Assembly: GCA_032622095.1 (NCBI GenBank)
Contig: CP136066.1
Span: forward strand, 193,244,816 to 193,308,815
Direction: 5' to 3'
DNA: 64,000 bases
Source of the DNA: Siphonodentalium dalli
Lineage: Eukaryota; Mollusca; Scaphopoda; Gadilida; Siphonodentaliidae
Part shown: positions 23,043 to 35,030 of the stretch, piece after piece
How positions within the stretch are numbered: the stretch's first letter is position 1
How the letters are laid out: the number at the start of each line of letters is the position of its first letter
The notes under the pieces: model-generated
What the model saw: only the letters and a program-made list of their open reading frames with translations
Database searches by the model: none
Told to the model about the DNA's origin: nothing
Position numbers and translations under genes: made by a program

Positions 23043-23296
23043 CTCAACCCATTATATACTAAACGGATTATCTCATTAAGTATAAAATTATACATTGGAA
23101 TTATCTATTATTCATCTGGAGGGGTATTCGGGAAGAATAAGCAGACGGCAGATAATAAAAGTAAAGAAGGAGTCATATTTATTGGAGGAAAATGTTCAGA
23201 TAATAAGTTCAACAAAGGTCGTTTGTTGAACTTATTATCTGAACATTTTCTATGCGGACTTCCCATCAATGAGTATTTAGTATAGAAAGGGTTAAT
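23043..23296. mobile_element. uninterrupted relative of the 33012 element, with 29-bp-arm hairpin
   Basis: The right end TTTAGTATAGAAAGGG-TTAA (23276-23296) matches the element at 33012-33806, and the left end is degraded (CAACCCATTATATACTAAA). In the middle, 23188-23216 and 23222-23250 are exact reverse complements around a 5-base loop. It serves as an empty-site comparison for the MITE nested in the other copy. Confidence 0.6.
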
Positions 23297-23756
23297 GAAT
23301 GCTTGCCATATTACCATCAGAACTGTTTACACATTGTCCATTGCTTAGTGGTATATGTGAATGCTCACCTATACAATGTAATGCGGCCATATTTTGCATT
23401 TGGCTTGAATGTGAGTGCGTGTTTTCGTTGTGAGATATGGTGGTATGACGGCACGTCATATACACCATATAGTGAACATTTCAAGACACCCATAGTTTCC
23501 TGACGAAAATCTCTTGAAATTTTCTTGCCCGGAGTTATGAAAACGTTCATATACAAATAATCACATTTCTTTTCAAAACAACCTGATTTCAATAAAAAAC
23601 ATTATTTTTTTTTATTTATTTAAAAACATGAAAAAAAAATCACCAACGCTGATAAAAAAAATAATTGAGAATCTTTATCGGGAGCGCACACATCTGATAA
23701 TGGATATACACGTTCTTCACGTGAGCAACACATACGTTATAACACCAGCTCAAACC

Positions 23757-24489
23757 AGGGGCCTGTTTCATGAAGCAAGGTCATAAGATTATCTTAAGAT
23801 GGACTTAATCTAAGATCTAAGGTGGATCTTATGATGTAACTTTTCCGTTTCAAGAACGCGTTTCACAAAACAAAATTAAGTCCTACTTAAGTAGTAAGTT
23901 AAGTTCCCGCTCATTTGGACTGGTTATCGACAATTTTCTACAGTCCGAAACAAAAAAATGTGGGCTTGTGCAATCTTTATGTACGGCATTGAGAGGTTAT
24001 TGAGAAAGAGCCGAGTCCGAGTTAACATTAGTGTGTGACAGGGATGCTGGATCGCGGCTGGGGTGGGGGTGGGCGAATCAGCGCATGTATCTTAATGTCT
24101 ATAGTCAGTGGCCTTATATTCGCATATGGACCTTAGACTTGTATCAGTTCCACGATGTGAATATGACGAGCTTTGCGTTTACTGACGAGTGGCGGTGTCA
24201 GAAATAAGACAATATAATTATATGGATCGATGCATGACTGCGACCATGCATTCACGCCGAGTTAATCCACTGAGAACAATGATCAGACGGCGATTTGTTA
24301 TATGAGCCGACATAAATCGTGTATTATCGACCACCGCTCTCTACGTGTAACAATAATCAAAATAAATCGGTGATGTCATCAGGACACACATAGGTCATTT
24401 TTCGATTCAAAGGGAAATGAAAAATATTTGTTAGAGTAACTTTTTTTTAATTAGTTTTATGCAGATGTTTTATGCGGTTGTCATACCAT

Positions 24490-24525
<36 letters not shown>

Positions 24526-25916
24526 CTACGTTTTCATTAGCACACTCGTATTAAGGGGTGTCATCGTTACGGGTGTGTATATCATATATACAGTATGCTG
24601 TACAACGGTCATCCCACCCCTGCAAAAAAACATGACAAAAATTGGACAGCCTTGAAAATCACGACATATGGGCGTGGGCAAAAACTCAATAAAAATAATA
24701 TTCTCTATAGAAAATTGTCACTATTTCTAAAACATATTTTGATAAAGAGCGTTTGTGTTACCTTTCCTATGACATTTCTGCTTTGTAAACAGCCGACGGA
24801 AAATTGGAAAGGGAAAAGAATCAATACATTAATTGATCTCATTTTACCCCATCTCCCACACACATAATTATGGAATAACATAGAGGAGATTGTGAGCTTT
24901 GAGCTAGGCCATAATTCTTATCAAAAGTTTAATTCGTGAGTAATACAATTTTATAATATATATTATCTATAGGTCACATACACAGCTGATAATTGACTAT
25001 ATCCTACATTCGACGAGGCTCGGGGTGGCTAGTTGGTCTCTGTGGGGGGGGGGGGGGGGGTACATCGTGCAATTTCCAACTGCATCCGCCCCTTAATTGA
25101 AGCGGGCCAAACTTCCATGTTCGCGAAATGCCATGTCCACCCCACCCGTTGGATTTAAACTTTCCAATTGGTATCTCAAATATTCCAACAGTTCGAAATT
25201 TCTAACCTGACGATCCTAAAGTTGGTGATTTTCGGTTGCTGCCAGTTATATAAAACAACATATTCCTTTACTAGTTAGAAATTCAAACAATTGAAACCTA
25301 TAATATGTAGTGTACGATTAATGTTGTTGTCAGGCATGAAATTTCCAATTGCTAAACATTTTGACCAAAGTGTGTGTGTGGGGGGGGGGGGGGGGGGGGG
25401 TAGACAACACACAAACCCCATTCGCCACGTCCCTGATATTAAGTCTGTGCTCTGAATTGTTTTTACCAAACTAACCCTATGGTTATACGGTGGGGGGGGG
25501 GGGTTGCCCTCTCCAAACTTCGGTTTTGGAAAGTTTGAGGTACCAGTTGGAATGTTTAAACTCAAAGAGAATTTGGTGTTCTTTAAGGGGGTGTAGTTGG
25601 ACATTTCGATGCGAACACCCCCTCTCACTCTGTAGCCACGACCCTGTATACCAGACGACGAATTGGCCACACAGATATCTCCGTAATTGCAAAATAACAT
25701 AGGTCGCCATACTTGTGATCGATATGCCACTTATCACGTTGGTCTTAACTTTAAGATTATCTTATGACACCTCACAGCAGTCTTAAAGTTAAGACCAAAG
25801 TTAAGACCATCTTAAGTTAAGACCTTGTTCGTGAAACGCACTTATGACTGAAGTTTGAACTTATGACATCTTAAGTCCCAACTATGTCATAAGTTGCTTT
25901 CATGAAACAGGGCCCA
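23757..25916. mobile_element. 2.2-kb element with GGGCC-TGTTTCATGAA ends
   Basis: The left end is GGGGCCTGTTTCATGAAGC, and the right end in reverse complement is GGGCCCTGTTTCATGAAAGC. Both ends carry subterminal clusters of CTTAAGAT/CTTAAGTTAAGAC-type motifs and a GTGAAACGC/GCGTTTCAC pair. The middle has no transposase frame. It contains an (AT)n run (24491-24523) and several G-runs (25045, 25380, 25492). Superfamily not assigned. Confidence 0.65.
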
Positions 25917-25999
25917 GCCTTATATAAAAAAAAATAGAACGTACGGATGCAAATAACGACATTATACATGTAGAAACAAATAAATAAAAATACCATAAA

Positions 26000-26599
26000 A
26001 TGTTGCTATCAATGAATAAAATGTGACGTGCTCTTTATATATGAACGTGTGTTTGTATGTTCACATATATATGAATACATATACATATAATAGCACACCC
26101 TCTACATTCACACAATTAACGCCCGTAAGAATCAGTACATATCACAATACGGTCTGCGCGAACGTTTCCAAGCAATGCAATTAATGCAGCCCCCACTGCA
26201 TAAAAAGCAACGAACCACCTACGTCACTTCAATCGACCATGCACATGCACGCGTTCACTGTGTGTTGTTATTGGGTGACTGTGTTGGAATTTAAAAAAAA
26301 ATATGTTACTTACAATTGTTTTTGGTATAGTATTGAAATGTTTTATTAAAATGTTAGGAATATGGTTATACGGAATGGCTGGAAGATCGATTGGGGTGAT
26401 TGGTTTTGACCGACAGAGTAATTAAACAAAGTACGTGTACTTATACATCGGTTCTTGTTTGCTTTCAGGAAGAGATCGATGTGTGAACCTTGAACTATAT
26501 GCCGTACTTTCTACAGAAAAACTCAGCCTATTGCAGTCCAGGTATACACACAGACGTGTAGTCACCGAGTTACCAGAGCATGATACAACCACATGGTCG
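26000..26599. other. flank upstream of the repeat-protein gene
   Basis: Unique-looking AT-rich sequence. TTTGCTTTCAG ending at 26469 is a good splice acceptor and could begin a 5' UTR exon. No other feature seen. Confidence 0.35.
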
Positions 26600-26654
26600 C
26601 CATAATTATATAAAGCATATACTTTTCTATACATAAATCGGATTTATATTCGGA
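26600..26654 (+). promoter_or_regulatory. possible core promoter or 5' UTR of the repeat-protein gene
   Basis: A TATA-like ATTATATAAAGCAT lies around 26605-26618, about 40-50 bases before the ATG. Alternatively the 5' UTR begins at a good splice acceptor (TTGTTTGCTTTCAG ending at 26469). Either is plausible, and AT-richness makes TATA matches common here. Confidence 0.25.
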
Positions 26655-29600
26655 ATGGATGGGACAATATCTCAGACAGAAGGTAAACGTAACGCAAGTA
26701 GTTCGTCGCAAGGTCAATGTCACACAACTGATGCCCAAAATAATGGAACACAGAATGAGGAGGAAAATATGCCGGGAACTACGGCTATTCCCAAATCTAT
26801 GGTGTCTGCTGCTATTTCAAAAATAGAGGCCATCAAAGATACACTCACCCATAAAGGGCATGCGCAGAAGAATGTAAACAGTCATGGTAAGGCACCTGGT
26901 GCTAAAGTAAAACGGAAACCATTTCTCGGATACGCATCTGTGACTGTTGGGAAGAAAAGTGCAACAACAGACAGCAGTAGTCCAAAACAACCTAACAAGG
27001 GGAGTTTCGTGAGTTATGTCGACACAAAGGCTACACCGACGTCCGCAACAATGGACGAAACACGTGCATCGATTGATCTCCCCGATGTTTTCATTTGTTC
27101 AACAACGCCCACAACATCACCCAAGGATGGTAAGGGTGATCCCAGAAGCGAAACTGTACAAGGGTTGCCTGGTGATCAGAGCCCAAGACATATTAAGTCA
27201 TCTCCAAATACTAGGCCGAAGGAGCTTCGTCTTAAGACAACTAATCTAGGTGGCTCACATCCACGAACCGACCTCAAGGATAAGGACTTGAAATCTCACT
27301 CCCATGTCACGGGCGTCAAGTCGCCAATTCACAAGACAAGAACACGGTCAGGCGATATAAATACTCACAAACGCTCAACAAGAGATGATAATAATGCAAC
27401 GTCGATAGGGAAAAGTACAACCGTTTCATCAAGACATAAATCTATGTCATCGACACCCGAAGAATCTGGAGAAGGCAGAAAAGTTGCTTTTGGATCCGCT
27501 AATATTACAAGTTGTTCAAAAAGGAGTTCATCTGAATCTGGAGTGAAGTCGAAGTTGAAAGACACGAAGCAAAAATCGTTATCTTTGATAAAGTACTCAG
27601 TTCCAAAGAACGACCCAGTTGAATCGGGCTTCAGCTGCCCACGAAAAGAGAACAAACAACACGAGAGACGAACGTCTGCTGGACGCCAGAAACAGGAGTC
27701 AGGTGGAACTACTTGGTACGCGGGGACAGCACACAGACCGAGTTCTCACCAAGAGCAGGGGAGCAAAGAACAAGAATACACGAAAACAAATAAACTCACA
27801 AAGCAGCGGTCATTTCCATTGGACTCGAAATCAAAGGAGAAAGTAAATCGAGATAAATTGGGTCAGAAACCTTCGAGATCACCCTCTGATAAGCAGAGAA
27901 AATCGAGTGCAGGAAGCAAGAAGTGTCCACAAAAGCCAGGAATAACAACAAAGCCTTCTGAAGCGAAATCTGACCAAAACTCAAGACGAGACAGGAATGA
28001 CAATGATCATGGTCAGCGTTCCTCAGAACATGGAGCCATTGAGGACAAGTTTGTCAGCGAGTCCAACCTTCTAGAAAGCAACAGTCCTGCAACGCCTATA
28101 GCAGTGCACAACGACATTCAACAACCAAACAGTTTTTCTACCGGTGATGGGGACATTGATTTACCAACAACAAGGGACGAATCTAGTTTAGATAAACTAG
28201 ATTTCGATGACTCAGCTCAGAATCATACAGCGTCTGTTGCAGATATAGATACTGGTGGACTAAAAGCCGGCGTGACCCAAGTTGCAGAAGCAACAATAAG
28301 CGGAGACATGTCAGGCGATATCACAATTCAAGACAACACGTCAATTATCGAGCAGATAAGTAGTACTAAATCAACCGTTTCAGATGTTTTGAAAGGTCGC
28401 GTTGGTGGTGACATGGCGGAGATACACGAGCCTGGACGATCGTCGGAAAAGTCACAACCTGCAACAGACACCGAGGTGATTTGCACAGCCAAAACAAACG
28501 GAGAATGTGACACAACGGACGCCGAGGTGATTCGCACAACCAATACACACGGAGAACATGATGCCACGGACGCAGAGGTGATTTGCATAACCAAAATAAC
28601 ATCTGCCACGGACGCCGAGGTGATTTGCACAACCAACACACACGGAGATGTGATATACACTACCAAAACACACAGAGAAGGTGACACCGCGGACGCCGAT
28701 ATGATTGGCACAATCAAAGCACGAGGAGAACATGATGTCATGGACGCCGAGGTGATTTGCACAACCACAACTAGCGGAGAACATTATGTCACGGACGCCG
28801 AGGTGATTTGCACAACCAAAGCACACGGAGAACATCATGATGTCACAGACGCCGAGGTGATTTGCACAACCAAAACACGCGGAGAACATGGTGCCTCGGG
28901 CGCAGAGGTGATTTGCACAACCACATCTAGCGGAGAACATGATGTCACGGACGCCGATATGATTTGCACAATCAAAACACGAGGAGAACATGATCTCACG
29001 GACGCCGAGGTGATTTGCACAACAAACACACACGGAGAACACGATGACACGGACGCCGAGGTGATTTGCATAACCGAAACACACGGAGAACACAATGTCA
29101 CGGACGCCGAGGTGATTTACACAACCAAAATAACATCTGTCACGGACGTAGATGCTATTTGCACAACTAAAACACCAGGAGAACATGATACCATGGACGC
29201 CGAGGTGATTTGCACGACCAACACATACGGAGAACACAATACCGCGGACTCCGAGGAGATTTACACAACCAAAACACCCGGACAACATGATACCATGGAC
29301 GCCGAGGTGATTCACACAACCAACACACACGGAGATCATGCTGCCACGGACTCCGAGGAGATTTACACAACCAAAACACACGGAGAACATGATATCACGG
29401 AATCCGAAGTCATTTGCACAACGACAACACTCGGAGAACATGACGCAACCGACGCCGAGGAGATTTGCACAACCAAAACAACATCTGCCACGGACGCCGA
29501 GGTAATATACACGGCCAAAACATACGGAGAACAAAATGTCACGGACGCCGAGGTGATTGGCACAACCAAAACAACATCTGCCACGGACGCCGAGGTAATT

Positions 29601-30994
29601 TGCACGGCCAAAACATACGGAGAACAAAATGTCACGGACGTCGAGGTGATTTGCACAACCAAAATAACATCTGCCACGGACGCCGAGGTAATTTGCACGT
29701 CCAAAACACACGGAGAACATGATGCAACGGACGCCGAGGTGACTTGCTCAACAAAAACACAAGAAGAATATGACGCAATTTGCACGACCAAAACATACGG
29801 AGAACGTGACGCAGCTAATAGCCATATTCGTGAGCAAAGTCGAGAAGATGACCATGAACATCCAATGTTGACGAACGACAATCTCCTCAGACCAAACGAG
29901 CGGGATAAAAACATAATATCCCAACCTAAATTGACCAACACTGCTACTTCGCATACACGCATCGAAGTTGAGATCACAGCAACTGAAGACTCGAAAGATA
30001 CGGACGATCCGACTGTTGAAGAAATGGTCGGAATAGGCAAAACTACGGCTCATGGGTCGGCAACATCCACCGAACAGCAGGTTATACAAGAACCGAGCGG
30101 CGAGACCTTAGGGGAGAAACGAAGTGATGAACCCGAAATAGCGAATTTAAAAAAAGATCTGGATTATCAACTGGTCCATTCTGAGGAAATCGGTGACAAA
30201 TCTCCGAGTTTAGAGGAGATAAAGAATGGAGCCACGGCTAATGATGATGCCAGTGACTCAACATCACGCCACGAAAAGGAGGTAGCTGAAAATTTTATGA
30301 TAATGCAAGACCCTTATATGGAAGAAATGGTTAAACTGTTTCACAAAACTGATCATTCGTCGATTTCTTCTGTAACAACGCGTTCTGGGAACATTGAGAC
30401 TAACAGTGAACTGCATAACGTTCCTGAGATTCACGATACATCACGGGAACAAACGATAATTAACAATCAGCATCTTAACATAGAAGGGTCTTCTGGTTCT
30501 GATACTGATGAGTTCAGTTTAAAAACGATCGATCCAGATGAACAAGTTTCCAGTCTTCCTGAAACTGTGTGTTCTAAGGGCGCAATTCCAAGAGAGTTCA
30601 CAAACCCCCTACCAGTGAGAGAACCAGATATGTTTTCAGATAAGTATTCCCACGAAGATGTCGTAGAACCAGTGGTCGGACCTGATAATTCTTTCGAACA
30701 TGACGACACTATGTCCGAGGAAGTCGTTTTGCGGAAACGAACAAGTACGCGATTGACAGCTAATAGGAGTATTACAAGTCAAGCATTGGTATCTCTCGCC
30801 GAAGAAACGGAGGATACAATTGCGCCACTGCAGCTGAAACCAATACTCAAACGACGGACTGAAGACACGGTGGATGGCGTGAAGATGAGGGCAAAGGCGC
30901 ATGTATGTCGCAAGTCAGCCAGAGTATCGGAACAAGCCAGACAGAGTAAACGACAAACCTGGAGGGCTGGTTCTGTCCTTATATACATGAGGTA
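26655..30994 (+). CDS. large repeat-containing protein, first coding exon (unknown family)
   Basis: ATG at 26655 has a good context (G at -3, G at +4) and an in-frame TAA 15 bases upstream, so it is the first possible start in this frame. The frame stays open for 1446 codons and stops only at the TAA inside ATGAG-GTAAGT, a consensus splice donor. The true exon therefore probably ends at 30994 in phase 2 and the protein continues. Residues about 1-600 are rich in Ser, Thr, Lys, Gln and Asp with no visible fold or membrane segment. Residues about 603-1054 are about 28 units of a 17-residue repeat with core TDAEVICTTKT then H-G-E-H-D, and some 14-residue versions ending K-I/T-T-S-A. Residues 1055-1446 are acidic, then a basic tail has KPILKRR and RKSARVSEQ. 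No signal peptide is visible. I do not recognise the family. A nuclear or scaffold role would be guesswork. Confidence 0.72.
28463..29818 (+). repeat. 51-bp coding tandem repeat inside the large exon
   Basis: About 28 imperfect units of 51 bp (17 codons), with 42-bp variants lacking three codons. The core is GACGCCGAGGTGATTTGCAC. Both unit lengths are multiples of three, so the frame is kept across every expansion or contraction. Because the unit lacks stops in other frames too, long spurious frames appear on the opposite strand, including a 422-codon one at 28452-29720. Unit-to-unit differences are mostly substitutions, with Asp-Ala-Glu-Val-Ile-Cys best kept and the Thr/Lys stretch and the His-Gly-Glu-His turn more variable. 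Confidence 0.9.
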
Positions 30995-33011
30995 AGTCAT
31001 TCTATTTATTTAAGAACATATTATTTACAGCATATTACTTGGTTGGTTTGATATTAGGCCCGATATAAGCCCGGGTAACCTCATATCAGCCTGAGACCGA
31101 AGGTCGAAGTCTCATAAGAGATTACCGAGGGGCGAGGGCACAAAATCCATACATACAAATTATTTAAAAGTTGATTGACGGCATGTCGTAAAACATTATT
31201 ACTCAGATTTGTGATGTCGTAAAATGATATTACTCGGAAGCAGATCTCCATTTACATGTATATGCTGCAGCTACATACCTTGTAGTCAAACAGAAATACA
31301 AACAAGAGCTCTACCTATATATATATAGTCAAGAATATAGAAACAAGAATATTATTCTGTAAGCTAACTTAGCTAAGAATTGGTAATCATTGCTTAGAAA
31401 TTGAAAAGGGTCGGCACAAAGAACCAAAAGTACTGCTCGATGAAAGAATGTGCTGGAAATATAATTTGGAAGTTGAAAATGAAAAACAGTTCCTTATTCA
31501 TTGTAATTTATATAACACGACGCGACTGAGCTTCTTTATTGAGATAGGATAAAATGCTACATTTATAAAATTAAATGATAATCAATAGTTCTTATTCATA
31601 TTGCAAAAATAAATTATCCAGAAACGTGTAATATAATTTGCAACACGGGCATTTTTCAAAGAAAGGTAAAATTCACACTGTTATACATATTTGTTAGTTA
31701 TATTGGTAAATTGTTGTTATTGAGACATCGGTCTCGTCTGGACGTTTTATGTCATTAAACTGTTAAAAGCCCAGATCACATTATGTACAAGATATATATT
31801 ATATACCATTTGAAAGATGTAGCTCCAAAACATAACCGACGTGTTACCTGAGTGATTCTGTGCTTAATTTTGATCTGAACTGTATTGCCAGTCTATTATT
31901 CTCTATAGAAGGGGATAACTCTATCTCATAGTTTTTAAATTTATTTCATTTTGGGAAATAAAGGGGGAGTCTGACTGTCTTGGGTGAATCTGAGAATCTC
32001 TATCACTTGATGGACACCCCTAGGCCAGAGCTGTTCTGTGTCCTGGTGGAATATTTATATATTTGGTTTTATTTCATGCCAACAATTAGTCAATAAAACT
32101 AATTTTGTATAGAAATAATCTGGGACTCAAACATTAAGTGGGTATTCAAACTGTTTTCACTGATAAACATACGGAAGTACATTTCATATATACATGAGTA
32201 ACATAATATCACTCTGAATGGAAATATACATAGTAAGATAATTTGCTCGGCGCATTTGAACACCCTCTGGAGTTTCACTTTACTTTATGTTACATGCTAC
32301 AAATAAATATCGGAGGGTGTCACACCCCAACCCTGATATCGGTCTGTGTGGAGAAATGACTAACCGTTCATGGTGTACGAATCAAACTCCATGCAGCGCC
32401 CTCTACGTTATCACTGCGATATAACACTGCCACAAGGATGGTTCTTTGCGGACCGATACATCTATTTTTACATATCGTCGGAACTATATTTAGTCACCTA
32501 TTATCTTATTTTGACCACCAAAAGTTTGCAATAATGGTAATTCGGTAAGAACAATATAGACTGAGCAAGACATAGACAATTTTAATCCTAAAAACATAAG
32601 AACTAAGAACACGTAATAAATCCTTACCAAATGTCCTTATGGCAGTGATATCTCAGCGGAGCAATGGGAGATAACTCTGCCTGGAGTTTGTGAACGAATC
32701 AGAATCGAGGGCTATCGTTTTGTCTTGTTTATCTCAAAACTTTTGTATGAGATATGTCTGTTTGATATATCACGAAAATGAAGATGAAATGGACAAGGAT
32801 GTTCTTCATTTGTGCCAAATCTCTTAGAATAAAACAAATCGAGTCTGTATTTTTATTATTTTATCTTCTTTCAAGTCATATTGAATATATAGAGTGATCC
32901 CCCTTCTACCTGCATGCTATCGATATAACACGTGTTGTATGCATATTGGTCGATCATAATTATACTCTGCACACGTGCATGCAATGAAATTATAGGATGG
33001 GTGTTGACGAG
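30995..33011. other. probable intron following the large exon
   Basis: It starts with GTAAGTCATT. GGGGATAACTCTATCTC (31913) and GGGAGATAACTCTGCC (32667) are fragments of a common molluscan repeat phrase. No second exon could be recognised by eye here or further right. Confidence 0.4.
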
Positions 33012-33806
33012 TTAACCCTTTCTATAATAAATTCTCATTGATGAATAGTTCCATTATATGAAATGTTCAGCTAATAAGTTCAACAAACGCCCGTTTGTTG
33101 CACGTATACATGTATATTATCTGAACATTTAAAGATACGGGCGGCGTTGGTGGTGGGTATGCTGTTAAAATATCACCTCCGTCAAAAACAGCCATAAACA
33201 GACAGAATAGTAAAATATAGACATACTTTGATCTTATACCAAATTACCAATCAGAAATATGGCATAAACAGTATGTTATTGTCAATGTTTTTCACTTTGT
33301 TATGTAAACAAAAGCAAAAAACGTTACGTTACCTGGCTTTTGTTTAGATCCGGATATGATAAACATAAAGAGCGTTATTTGTTACTGTTTTCCTGATATG
33401 GAAATAATAAAGAGCGTTTATATGATGTGCGCTGTGTTATGTAAACAGAAGCACAACTTCTGTAACACAAGCAGGCTCTTGTTTACGTACACCATCGTAC
33501 GTCTTGACGACAATATATTATTTAAGCGCTGATTATGTTTGGCATATGAACAAATCTATATATATTTTAATATTCCTTCTGTTGATGGCGATTTGAACAA
33601 ATATGAATATTTATGCAACGAACGCCGCCCGTGCCTTTAACACCAATCAATACTAACCCTTCAGCTCTTGTATATATTATCCGTTTTTCTATCTGTCGTC
33701 TACATATGTAACCTGAGCATTCCTCAAAATTAATAATAAAATGTACCATTCCAATGTATTCTGTTAGAACCAACTAGGAGAATCCATTTAGTATAGAAAG
33801 GGTTAA
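33012..33806. mobile_element. TTAA-flanked element, CCCTTTCTATA ends, host of a nested MITE
   Basis: TTAA-CCCTTTCTATAATAAATT at the left and TTTAGTATAGAAAGGG-TTAA at the right. Without the nested MITE the element is about 280 bp. A related copy lies at about 23043-23296, with the same right end and the same internal hairpin arm (TTCAG.TAATAAGTTCAACAAA). The right TTAA is shared with the next element at 33803. Confidence 0.7.
33129..33640. mobile_element. TTAA-flanked MITE, GATACGGGCGGCG family, copy 2 (nested)
   Basis: TTAA (33129-33132), AGATACGGGCGGCGTTGG at the left, and CGAACGCCGCCCGTGCCT before TTAA (33637-33640) at the right. It is collinear with 767-1295. It is inserted inside the element at 33012-33806. 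A diverged relative of its 3' part appears near 51120-51300. Confidence 0.78.
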
Positions 33807-34257
33807 AGGTACTCAATCCTATCAGAGGGTCCCCATACCACCAAGATACAACAGCAGCAACAACAACAACAACAACAACATTTCTCAAAAATACGCTTTA
33901 ATTATCAGAATCGATTAATTGCAACAAAATAATGCTAACCGCTGTTAACTATGGTGTCAAAGTTCCCAAAACGTGTTATTTATCAACATTTTGTTCAAGA
34001 AAATATTCACGAAATTTGGACGTATTACCTCTTGTTTTTAGAGTTATTAATCTTCATCCGCAATTTTGACCGAGACCATCCGTTTGATGGCGTGTTTCTG
34101 GGCCACAAATAATTGAAATAACAAACTTCAAAAATCGATATCTAATCACTCTAAGCTTTGATGGATGGGTACTTCGACTCGAATCAAATATTGTTTTTAC
34201 CCCCGAAGCCAAAGATATAGTAATTTATGGGTTTTTAATCGGATTGAGTACCTTTAA
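33803..34257. mobile_element. TTAA-flanked MITE, AGGTACTCAATCC family
   Basis: TTAA then AGGTACTCAATCC at the left, GGATTGAGTACCT then TTAA at the right. An internal CAA-type run (33850-33880) is followed by a conserved interior ending GATGG.TGGGT..CTCGACT. It abuts the 33012 element with one shared TTAA. Confidence 0.8.
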
Positions 34258-34498
34258 TGGTGCTGGCGTAATCGCGTAAACGTTACATGGTAGCATGCTT
34301 TATGAATTATGACAAGAGCGGCGTTCTCTATCACCTCGGAAAACTTTATCGCGCACTGCTAACGAAGTACGTGCATCATGCATGCGGAGTTCACAAAGGG
34401 ATTTAATACAACGTAAATTGACACATCACTGAGTCTCTCAGTGCACCAACTTTCTCTGATCACGGCAGGTGGAATGCAGGGCCAAGAACTAGATCATG

Positions 34499-35029
34499 CC
34501 ACGAATCTCTACTCTTATCTACACCCGTACTAGAGATCATACGCCACCAGTTCAAAAACAAGGAACTTCTTGATGTTCTAACCCGTTTTGACAGGGAACA
34601 TTATTTTAAACATTGCACAAACAAGGCAGGGAATATATTTCTTTGTTAATAGTTTTCCTCAATAATTTACTTCACACTAGGGGGTGGTCCCAGCCAGAGA
34701 TTACATGTGCATAGCTCACTTTTTTGGTGACTTTTGTGAGCCGATATCGCAATTGAATTAATTACCCGGGAGAAATTCCATGATTGTATGCGACGCAAAG
34801 CAAAATCGCACACAAAGTCACCGAAATCGTGCAAGTTCTAGTTGGAACCTTCACCTACGATGAAGTGCACACTTAAGAAACAGGTATTAACTAAGAAATA
34901 TATTACCTGCACTCTTTTAAATGTTATAAACTTCCCTGTTACAACATCAAACAGTTGAAAGGTTTTCAACTTGTGGAATATGATCTCTACGGGTGTAGCT
35001 ATGTAGTAGAGATTCATTACACGATCTAG
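34499..35029. mobile_element. MITE with ~110-bp inverted repeats (hAT-like), copy 2
   Basis: CTAGATCATG to the mirrored CGATCTAG. The flanks GCCAAGAA (34491-34498) and GCCAGGAA (35030-35037) could be an 8-bp target duplication with one change, as in hAT elements. The right flank also starts another inverted-repeat element, so this is not proof. Confidence 0.7.
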
Positions 35030-35030
35030 G

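Noticed and set aside
24595-24867. 90-codon ORF inside the 2.2-kb element
   Set aside because: AT-rich, no transposase motif, and length within chance for this composition.
28452-29720. 422-codon antisense ORF
   Set aside because: It is the mirror of the in-frame 51-bp repeat. It has no start context, no splice support and only repeat-derived sequence.
32640-32815. Open stretch after an acceptor-like TATCTCAG
   Set aside because: GGGAGATAACTCTG is part of a common molluscan repeat phrase also seen at 31913; no donor follows.
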